NCBI GenBank assembly: GCA_018389105.1
Contig: JACATO010002731.1
Span: 620,001-684,000, forward strand
Reading direction: 5' to 3'
DNA: 64,000 nt
Origin: Nautilus pompilius
Lineage: Eukaryota; Mollusca; Cephalopoda; Nautilida; Nautilidae
Shown here: piece by piece, positions 60,401-64,000 of the stretch
Layout: every line of letters starts with the position of its first letter
Position numbering within the stretch: position 1 is the stretch's first letter
Position numbers and translations under genes: made by a program
Notes under the pieces: generated by a model
The model's database searches: none
What the model was told of the DNA's origin: nothing
What the model saw: only the letters and a program-made list of their open reading frames with translations

Positions 60401-63235
60401 TATTTACAGAAATGGAAGAATTATATTCATCTAAAAACACCATTCAGTTGTTTGATGACTAAAAATTCTTAAATTTGGATTTTGAAATCTGAACAAGATG
60501 TGACCAGTTTCTTGACATCAAGAGAAATGTTTAGAAGGATTGAAATCTTTCTGTTGGACAGAACAGACTTCTCATGGACATACCAGATGGTTTTATTCAT
60601 GTAAGCAGCTTCTCAAGACTAATATTTAACTAAGAAAACGCTATATAATTTGTCCCGGAGAGGCATGCCATCTTTAAACTGAAAGTGTAAGTCGGTTTGA
60701 GCTCAATAAAGGGTACAGTGACTTGCAAGACTTAAAGACTACTTTAGATGTAGCAAATGAAAACCTAAATAGGGAATTATCAAATGAATAACCTAATTCA
60801 GTATTCTCTTTAGGTATTTGGTGTAGATGGTTTTGTAAGAACTTTGTGTCGTTATTAGAAATGACTTTGTGGGAATCCATTCTGCTGTAACATTTAGTAA
60901 CAATGGATACTTCTTTAAATGGAAATTAATTAAAAGATTAACAAATTTTATTATAAGTTCTAGAGAGCAAAATGTAAACAACATTAGATTTATATGAAAA
61001 CAGATCAGTAGATTCATCTAGATTACAGATGGTTTAAGGTTTGAAGACTTCCATCATGACACCAAAGGGTTTCAAGGGTGGGAAAATAGTAAGTTGTATG
61101 CTGACATGGCAGGTACTCAGCCACATTAAAAAAGTGCTGATGGCTTTAACAGAAAGATACACAGCAAAAGTTCTGTCAGTATACTTTCAACAAAAGTGAG
61201 GATGCTGACCAGTAAAATGTGAAAACTGTCTTATAACAGAACACATGAAAATATTGGATGAGACTGGACCAAAGGAAGATCCCATTGCAACACCATCAGT
61301 TTGAATGCGCATTTTATCATCAAAAATAAAACAGACACCTGAAGTGGCCAAAATTAACAATTCATGCATCACTGATTCAGGAATATCAGGAGCAGCCATG
61401 ACACCGTTATACACTTTGTTAATATAAACATCTCTGGTATAGTTTTTAGAAACATTTGTGAATAATAAAGCAGCATCAAAATTGTACATTATTCACTTAG
61501 TTAAATTAACATTCTTAAAAAAGGGCATAAAGATAAAGGATTCTATTGCAGTATAACCATGGATTGATTTCAGCTGGAACAATTTAACCAGATCAAGGTT
61601 ATAATTGTGAATACCTCTGGCTGACAAAATAGATCTCACAAGGCACCAGTTTATGAAGAGCCCACTAACCATAAAAAATTATCAGGTTCAGAAATGAAAA
61701 ATATATTGTCAATAAATATCTTTGTAGATGTTGTTCCAGATGTTTAACATAAACATTGGGATTTTTTTTCAACATCAAAATTTGGGATTTTAGGAAATAT
61801 ATCTTGAGGTTTGTTTATGTAGTTAATCTTGTGTAATATATATAATCCTTACCCTCTCTATTTCCAAGGTTTTCTAATTTGCATTCTCACTAAGCCTGTA
61901 CTTGAATTTCAGTACTAGCTCAAACGTATTATCATTATAGATACTGTCTATCTTGGTGCGAGCGATAACTGAAGACATACCAGATGCAAATTCTTCACCC
62001 TCCTCTGCTCTACATTCCAAAGCCCTGGAGTTATTTGGGCGTATAACCTCCAAGGTAGATATTGACTTCAGCTTCTTTTCAAATTATTTTGTTCCAAAAA
62101 ACTTTCAAATAGTCAATGGACAACATTTTATTTCTCAGAAATTTTGCAGTATATTCTAATTGACTTTTGCCCAAATTAATGAGAATGATTAAGGTAAGAT
62201 ATTAGTTAAGCCCTTTTTTAAATGTTCTTTGATTATTTTTTTTTTACACTATACAATTTTGAGAAACAAAAGACAATTGTGAAAACTAATTCAGTAAAAA
62301 ATATGGTCCAAATTTAATAGGAATACAAATAAATATTTAAAATAAAATTTGTTTCAGCTACTTAGAGAGAACATTTTGGTTCCTTAGTGCAGTAATTAAT
62401 GTCATAAAGATGTCTTGATTGGCATACTAACTTTTTGTGCTAATGTACATCAATTAAGAAAAAACAGAAAAATGCTTTCGTTTATGAATCTGGTGTTTCT
62501 TTCTGATCTCTAGATTATGATATTACTAGATTGTGTGTGAAGTTCACTTAGATAAATAAATAAATATATCATGATATCATTAAAAGATTATCTGTCTACT
62601 GTTATTGCCAACTGTTAAACCTCTTAGAGTATTACCTTGTTAAAAAATAAAATGTCAATACATTTTTAAAAAACAAAAACATGGAAATATTAATGATGGT
62701 GACATGATTAGCCAAGTGATGATGGATTAGGTTAAAAGTAACATTACACCACTTGTATCCTCAGAACAATTCTGTTGTCCTGCTTAAATTTGGTTTGAAG
62801 TTTCTGAGATGATATTGTAATCAAATTTTTTGTTCATGCCTTAAAGGATATGCAACATAGACTTTTTTGTGTTATCAGATTTTATTCTTTTAAATTATTA
62901 TTTTCTATTTTCTGTCTCAGATGTTATACATTAAAAATTAGGCAGCAGCCCTAAATTTCAGTTTTCAGTTGTTTCCTCACTCTCACTAACCTGGTGTAGA
63001 AAATTTTGATGATCATGGATTTTTGTTGTTCGTTTTAACTTCAAGGATAAGTTCTCCATTTTGTCAGGAAGTTTTGTAAAAAGCTTACTTTATCCAATAC
63101 TGTTTTGTTAGTGGTGGTCTATTGTTTTTTTTGTTGTTTTATTTTTATCAGACAACATCCAATGCTACCATTTGGAAGCTGTATGCTGACTTAGTCAGTC
63201 ATGGAACTAATGGTGACACCGCTCAACAAGAAAAG
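26255..63235 (+). CDS. TTC27: TTC27, tetratricopeptide repeat protein 27 (3' end outside window)
   Basis: Twenty-one exons, 26255-63235, give 2,184 coding bases (728 codons) that join in frame throughout with GT-AG introns. The vertebrate protein is about 843 residues, so roughly 115 C-terminal residues are beyond the right edge. Conserved blocks include [12 protein letters not shown] (residues about 93-104), [12 protein letters not shown] (259-270), [20 protein letters not shown] (376-395), [28 protein letters not shown] and [16 protein letters not shown] repeats at 33-residue spacing lie at about 522-640: [20 protein letters not shown], then [23 protein letters not shown]27 (Emw1 in yeast) is an essential, poorly understood TPR protein, reported among U5 snRNP assembly factors. 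The ATG has a good context (CAACATGG), and ELSILTGE matches the family start. Confidence 0.95.
26344..26355. promoter_or_regulatory. TTTCGCGAGAAA palindromic motif
   Basis: A CGCG-centred near-palindrome 22 bases after TTC27 exon 1. It resembles the TCTCGCGAGA promoter element and E2F-type TTTCGCG sites known from housekeeping promoters in other animals. The role is inferred from position. Confidence 0.3.
27240..28330 (-). pseudogene. non-LTR retrotransposon (LINE) 3' relic, TTC27 intron 1
   Basis: The minus strand reads [20 protein letters not shown] then [17 protein letters not shown] and STEDQ (28,221-28,080), the RT segment ISLTSxxxKxxExxVxxRLxxxLExxxxL of LINEs. Near 27,500 it reads [18 protein letters not shown], the C-terminal zinc-knuckle-like region found at LINE 3' ends. 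The middle is badly decayed. It differs from the CR1-like LINE at 21 kb. Confidence 0.7.
29234..29411 (+). CDS. TTC27: TTC27 exon 2
   Basis: Acceptor TTCTTTTAG, donor GTAGAA; 178 bases covering residues 23-82 (split codon). Contains [19 protein letters not shown], matching the family GNYEAIFLNSMTQNIF region. Confidence 0.92.
30805..31165 (+). mobile_element. diverged SINE, plus copy, TTC27 intron 2
   Basis: Head GGTGGCAAAGTGGTTTAG (A-box-like), middle CCAAAATTGGAAGTGGCAG, tail CACCAGGGTTGTCTTCC and ATATCAATAACAATAATG. The order and spacing fit the family, but identity is lower than for other copies. Confidence 0.5.
31564..31643. mobile_element. 80-bp miniature element with TA flanks (MITE), intron 2
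   Basis: Inverted ends CTAGGGGCATTCAAATGAAA and, on the other strand, CTAGAGCCATTCAAATTAAA (about 18 of 22 match), flanked on both sides by TA. The end sequence resembles mariner-type termini (GGGCATTCAAAT). The interior is only about 35 bases. It lies about 200 bases before exon 3. Confidence 0.7.
31842..31968 (+). CDS. TTC27: TTC27 exon 3
   Basis: Acceptor TTTTCAG, donor GTAGAA; residues 82-124, ending in phase 0. Encodes [20 protein letters not shown], one of the best conserved blocks of the family. A longer open frame from 31630 merely reads through the upstream intron. Confidence 0.95.
32582..32722 (+). CDS. TTC27: TTC27 exon 4
   Basis: Acceptor TTTATATAG, donor GTAAGT; 47 codons (125-171), phase 0 at both ends. 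Contains [20 protein letters not shown], matching the family LDGESIYSLTSKPILLLLAR segment. Confidence 0.93.
33682..33784 (+). CDS. TTC27: TTC27 exon 5
   Basis: Acceptor TTGTACAG, donor GTAAGA; residues 172-206, phase 1. [20 protein letters not shown] matches the family PWWTLRCVNIHQHLLEE block. Confidence 0.95.
35124..35160 (+). CDS. TTC27: TTC27 exon 6 (37-base exon)
   Basis: A small exon with a strong polypyrimidine acceptor (TTTTTTTTCAG) and donor GTTAGT. Encodes [12 protein letters not shown], residues 206-218. Supported because it restores the frame between exons 5 and 7 and fits the family's spacer before the next helix. Confidence 0.85.
36387..36511 (+). CDS. TTC27: TTC27 exon 7
   Basis: Acceptor CCATTTCAG, donor GTAAGA; residues 218-260, phase 1. 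[20 protein letters not shown] matches the family IQFHLECAYVFLYYYEYRKA. Confidence 0.95.
37268..37419 (+). CDS. TTC27: TTC27 exon 8
   Basis: Acceptor AATTTTCAG, donor GTAAGA; residues 260-310. Begins [20 protein letters not shown], the hallmark motif of the family just after the first helical region. Confidence 0.96.
37799..37911 (+). CDS. TTC27: TTC27 exon 9
   Basis: Acceptor AATTATAG, donor GTAAGA; residues 311-348. [15 protein letters not shown] and [12 protein letters not shown] match the family's NLELNDDTIL and AEEIAIILGI. Confidence 0.94.
37912..40284 (+). other. TTC27 intron 9
   Basis: 2.4 kb. 39,030-39,170 resembles the left edge of the window, and 39,804-39,831 carries a CTGATGG...GAAAC motif discussed in the findings. 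The composition at 38,960-39,850 suggests an old retroelement, but no domain is readable. Confidence 0.4.
40285..40354 (+). CDS. TTC27: TTC27 exon 10
   Basis: Acceptor TTATATCAG, donor GTTAGT; 70 bases, residues 348-371. [20 protein letters not shown] corresponds to the family's KNNPVHTLTEVELLAFTSCL. Confidence 0.92.
41165..41345 (-). mobile_element. SINE copy, minus, TTC27 intron 10
   Basis: Plus-strand text CATTTTCAGATGTGGGAGGA then CAGGATTTTAACTCATTC and GAACAACCACATGACCC matches the reversed SINE body and B-box region. An open frame across it is not a gene. Confidence 0.6.
41625..41738 (+). CDS. TTC27: TTC27 exon 11
   Basis: Acceptor CATTTCAG, donor GTAAAT; 38 codons (372-409). [20 protein letters not shown] then [10 protein letters not shown], strongly conserved. 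A GTTGAG six bases upstream could act as an alternative donor without changing frame. Confidence 0.95.
42237..42500 (+). mobile_element. tRNA-derived SINE, plus, TTC27 intron 11
   Basis: Carries a perfect pol III B box GTTCGATTCCC at 42264-42274, then GTTAGCTCAGTTTGGTGTAC, GGCATGGTTTCTTCTTGC, TTTCCTCCAACATCTGAAAA and the tail AAGATTGTCTCCCTTG. The A-box half is damaged. This is the best evidence that the family is tRNA-derived. Confidence 0.85.
42648..42737 (+). CDS. TTC27: TTC27 exon 12
   Basis: Acceptor CTCAAAAG (weak pyrimidine tract), donor GTAGGG; 30 codons (410-439). [18 protein letters not shown] matches the family LKIFYCCQVPPHWAIQ. Confidence 0.92.
43239..43275. repeat. GA/GACA microsatellite
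   Basis: GAGAGAGAGAGA followed by four CAGA units and GAGAGAGA, in TTC27 intron 12. Confidence 0.9.
43556..43735. repeat. left long inverted repeat of the Tc1 element
   Basis: Aligns by eye with the reverse complement of 44735-44908 with moderate divergence and small indels. It includes TTTCTCACCATAACAGTA and GATTCAATACATGGATGCAA. Confidence 0.8.
44735..44908. repeat. right long inverted repeat of the Tc1 element
   Basis: Partner of 43556-43735. It contains a small TTCTA tandem (CTATTCTATTCTATTC, about 44843-44858), a local expansion not matched exactly on the left. Confidence 0.8.
45013..45135 (+). CDS. TTC27: TTC27 exon 13
   Basis: Acceptor TATTCTAG, donor GTGAGA; 41 codons (440-480). 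[20 protein letters not shown] opens the TPR superhelix. Confidence 0.96.
45456..45494. repeat. (TA)n microsatellite, intron 13
   Basis: About 19 TA units, 27 bases before the exon 14 acceptor, followed by a second short TATATATA and a T7 tract. Confidence 0.95.
45522..45695 (+). CDS. TTC27: TTC27 exon 14
   Basis: Acceptor TTTTTTTAAAG, donor GTGAGT; 58 codons (481-538). [12 protein letters not shown] and [20 protein letters not shown] are family hallmarks. It is squeezed between a TA microsatellite ending 27 bases upstream and a telomeric array starting 46 bases downstream. Confidence 0.96.
45742..46100. repeat. composite telomere-type (CCCTAA)n / 31-bp array, intron 14
   Basis: Short runs of CCCTAA (reverse strand TTAGGG, the standard animal telomere unit) alternate with about six copies of a unit reading CCTTCCTTCCGGAGCGCCTA then CTCCATTTCCA. 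Copies begin near 45757, 45810, 45871, 45911, 45995 and 46060, with variants CAGAGCACC and TCGAGCACC. Some CCCTAA blocks have four or more uninterrupted units, enough for a G-quadruplex on the minus strand. It begins 46 bases after the exon 14 donor. Confidence 0.93.
46106..46205 (+). mobile_element. SINE body fragment after the telomeric array
   Basis: TTCTTCCTGCTCTTCTTCAC, CATGTGGGTTTTCATCC and AAATGAAGAGTTCTAGTAAG. The head is absent; the fragment starts abruptly at the end of the array. Confidence 0.75.
46241..46257. repeat. short (GA)n
   Basis: GGAGAGAGAGAGAGAGG, following the SINE fragment. Confidence 0.8.
46260..47987 (+). other. TTC27 intron 14, middle part
   Basis: Open frames at 46770-47232 (plus) and 47187-47537 (minus) show no recognised domain. 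The stretch has somewhat higher complexity than the surrounding introns and may be an old unidentified element. Confidence 0.35.
47988..48295 (+). mobile_element. tRNA-derived SINE, plus, intron 14
   Basis: Perfect A box TGGCTCAGTGG at 47997-48007 followed by GGTTACTGGACTGCTAAGAC. Then GGCATGGTTTCTATTCATTC, GGCCATGTGGGTTGC, TCTAAAAATGAAAAAGGAG, a GGAGGAGGAGG insert, the CTCTAGTGGAAAAC segment, and the tail GTACAACACAACAATTATG. Near full length. Confidence 0.85.
48703..48756 (+). CDS. TTC27: TTC27 exon 15
   Basis: Acceptor TTTTTTCCAG, donor GTAAGT; 18 codons (539-556), [18 protein letters not shown], helix B of a TPR. Matches the family FQECVECFERSVKINPMQ. Confidence 0.95.
48757..51442 (+). 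other. TTC27 intron 15, nothing recognised
   Basis: 2.7 kb of AT-rich DNA without a supported gene or named repeat. Small frames at 48965-49183, 49701-49901 and 50778-51021 carry no motif. Confidence 0.5.
51443..51541 (+). CDS. TTC27: TTC27 exon 16
   Basis: Acceptor GACTTTCAG, donor GTAAGT; exactly 33 codons (557-589), one TPR unit. [20 protein letters not shown] then [10 protein letters not shown]. Confidence 0.96.
51542..54234 (+). other. TTC27 intron 16, left part
   Basis: No gene. 52,690-52,870 has a faint tRNA-like head (AGGTGGCAAAGGGTTATC) but no SINE body. 53,020-53,600 contains the inverted and hammerhead-like motifs entered separately. Confidence 0.4.
53440..53562. repeat. inverted repeat, arms of about 20 bases
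   Basis: Left arm GTTGCCATCCTCAGAGTTTA (53440-53459). Right arm TAAACTCTGATGATGGTAAC (53543-53562) is its reverse complement with two mismatches. Weaker similarity continues outward. The right arm also holds an internal palindrome TCAGAGTTATTAAACTCTGA (53533-53552). Confidence 0.7.
54235..54660 (+). pseudogene. CR1-like LINE 3' fragment, intron 16
   Basis: [18 protein letters not shown] (the AVQAWSPYLxxDIxLLExV motif) followed by decayed segments corresponding to those at 21.4-21.8 kb, ending in an A-rich tail near 54,660. Same family as the 21-kb copy, with independent 5' truncation. Confidence 0.75.
54846..56079 (+). mobile_element. mariner element (SETMAR/Hsmar1-like) with intact ends, intron 16
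   Basis: 1,234 bases flanked by TA. The inverted ends are TTAGGTTGTTACAAAAGTT and its exact complement at 56061-56079. The transposase starts at 55034 ([20 protein letters not shown]). The helix-turn-helix part reads [20 protein letters not shown], then [11 protein letters not shown]-like text, [49 protein letters not shown] and [19 protein letters not shown]. It is broken by frameshifts and stops. The first catalytic Asp (family TCDEKW) reads Ala (MLAEKW), so the copy is inactive. Confidence 0.93.
56080..56722 (+). other. intron 16, right part, nothing recognised
   Basis: AT-rich DNA between the mariner and exon 17. Confidence 0.5.
56723..56775 (+). CDS. TTC27: TTC27 exon 17
   Basis: Acceptor TTTCTTTCAG, donor GTAAGC; 53 bases (590-607). 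[17 protein letters not shown], helix A of the next TPR. The preceding 5.2-kb intron carries a LINE tail and a mariner element. Confidence 0.95.
57547..57625 (+). CDS. TTC27: TTC27 exon 18
   Basis: Acceptor CTCTCTAAAAG, donor GTAAGT; 79 bases (607-633). [20 protein letters not shown] then WENYLI, matching [20 protein letters not shown] in the family. Confidence 0.95.
57675..57860 (-). mobile_element. possible SINE copy, minus, intron 18
   Basis: Reversed tail-like GAGACAACCTTGGTGAGGGA and AGTGTAGTGCTACGGTTATC, close to the copy at 23.1 kb. The body is badly decayed. Confidence 0.45.
58653..59800 (+). mobile_element. second mariner element, decayed, intron 18
   Basis: 1,148 bases flanked by TA. 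Left end CAAGGGTTGGTTTGAAAGTA; right end, on the other strand, CAAGAATTGGTACAAAAGTA. The transposase remains are [20 protein letters not shown] at 58,850 (N-terminal helix-turn-helix), [20 protein letters not shown]-like text at 59,260, and the C-terminus [20 protein letters not shown] ending with a stop at about 59,690. The centre is frameshifted and partly deleted. It is a different mariner subfamily from the 54.8-kb copy. Confidence 0.88.
60090..60176 (+). CDS. TTC27: TTC27 exon 19
   Basis: Acceptor CTCAATTAG, donor GTGAGT; 29 codons (634-662). [20 protein letters not shown], matching the family TDVGEFSEAIKAYHRLLD. Confidence 0.95.
60480..61800 (-). pseudogene. Penelope-like element relic (RT plus GIY-YIG), intron 19
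   Basis: Minus strand. The RT core [20 protein letters not shown] begins near 61,489. [20 protein letters not shown] then IFM (61,310-61,230) is the Penelope-type QVDGVAMGSPLGPVLANIFM. Then comes a decayed YxDDTF region reading [10 protein letters not shown]. Near 60,680 it reads [15 protein letters not shown], then [16 protein letters not shown], the remains of the linker and GIY-YIG endonuclease (family YVGKTxRHLxxRxxEH). The RT-then-GIY-YIG order is specific to Penelope-like elements. Stops and frameshifts are numerous. Confidence 0.85.
61941..62054 (+). CDS. TTC27: TTC27 exon 20
   Basis: Acceptor TCATTATAG, donor GTAGAT; 38 codons (663-700). [20 protein letters not shown] then [11 protein letters not shown]; the family has LKILVRAVIDG and LQELFGRVTSR here. 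Confidence 0.94.
62055..63151 (+). other. TTC27 intron 20, nothing recognised
   Basis: AT-rich DNA without a gene or named element. Confidence 0.5.
63152..63235 (+). CDS. TTC27: TTC27 exon 21 (last in window)
   Basis: Acceptor TTTTTATCAG, donor GTATTT (weak); 28 codons (701-728). [20 protein letters not shown] matches the family GEIWRLYAHVYGNG. The next exon should start with the family's KAFQCLSKAYKC-type segment, outside the window. Confidence 0.92.
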
Positions 63236-64000
63236 GTATTTGTAATTAGATGGCTTATACAAGTAAGATTTTGCTTGTTTGGCTTGGCATAGATAATCTT
63301 CAAAATTTTCTAAAAATATTTGTTTAGAATAAATAAGTTTTTTATAGTTGTTGTCTCATAGACTCTGTAAAATGATAAATAATAGAATAGTTCAATTTCA
63401 CAGTTATGAATGAGCCTAGATCATTTATCTTTGGCATGTGTATCCATGGTATACAGTAATTATCAAAATAAATTTGATAGTAAAATATTATACTGTCAAA
63501 ATTAGTTGTATCTTGTATAGCTCTGAGTGTAGTAAAGTTTCACATTGATAAATAATCTTTCAAAAAATGAGAGAAATCTCTTATTATATATGTACAATAA
63601 TTCTACTCGCATAAATGGAGTAACTTCTGTAATAGATAAACATGTCTACTAAAATTAAAATATTTGCAGATGGAAGGTTCTTCAAGAAAAAAGTAAAAAT
63701 CATATTTGTTTTTTTAACATCACACACACAGTTCCTATTAAATCAAAATCATAATGTTTTGAACACCAGTTTGGCTGACATGTTATGACTTTTGCTTTGA
63801 GTTCTTGTCACTTAACTATATTTTCATCATGGTGCCACTGTTGAAAGTCTTCTGTGTCACTTTTCTGCAGCAGTGGCATTCATTTTGGTGAAATTCATGA
63901 TAATATTAGTCACACTTCCATAAAAAGATTGATGAGATCTTTGGCAATCATCATTGACTCTGACCACATAGCTTAAAGTAACTTTAGGTAGTTAAACAGA
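63236..64000 (+). other. TTC27 intron 21 (open at right edge)
   Basis: No further exon of TTC27 is visible. A short (CA)n occurs near 63,721-63,731. Confidence 0.5.

Overview
This is animal nuclear DNA: AT-rich, with small exons separated by long GT-AG introns and a heavy load of decayed transposable elements. Two conserved protein-coding genes are recognisable. The repeats (a tRNA-derived SINE family with about 15 copies, CR1-like LINEs, a Penelope-like element, piggyBac, hAT, Tc1 and mariner relics, and TTAGGG-type telomere motifs) suggest a lophotrochozoan, most likely a mollusc such as a cephalopod. The species assignment is inference from repeat style, not proof.

Layout. From 1 to 16,128 lies what I read as the left-running second intron of scrib (Scribble, minus strand). 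It holds SINEs, a piggyBac relic with a Tc1 relic beside it, a four-copy 45-bp minisatellite and two open frames of unknown status. From 16,129 to 16,497 are the first two coding exons of scrib, in a CpG-containing promoter region with perfect CRE palindromes nearby. From 16,700 to 26,250 is the intergenic space between two divergently transcribed genes, containing a CR1-like LINE 3' end, SINEs and a nearly full-length but broken hAT transposase. From 26,255 to the right edge runs TTC27 (tetratricopeptide repeat protein 27) on the plus strand. I could place 21 consecutive coding exons, 2,184 coding bases (728 codons). All have GT-AG borders and all join in frame. The last roughly 115 codons lie beyond the window.

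The TTC27 introns collect the younger elements: a LINE relic (intron 1), an 80-bp TA-flanked miniature element (intron 2), a Tc1 element with very long inverted ends (intron 12), a composite telomere-repeat/minisatellite array directly after exon 14 (intron 14), a LINE tail plus a mariner with intact ends (intron 16), a second mariner with intact ends (intron 18) and a Penelope-like element with reverse transcriptase and GIY-YIG remnants (intron 19). Short motifs in introns 9 and 16 resemble decayed hammerhead-ribozyme cores of the kind carried by Penelope-like elements.

The two genes are not functionally linked in any obvious way: scrib encodes a cortical cell-polarity scaffold and TTC27 an intracellular TPR protein. 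No tRNA, rRNA, CRISPR array or intact autonomous transposon was found. I did not find a clearly new biological system. The most unusual signals are the telomeric composite array, the hammerhead-like motifs and the unexplained open frames near 2 kb and 8.6 kb.
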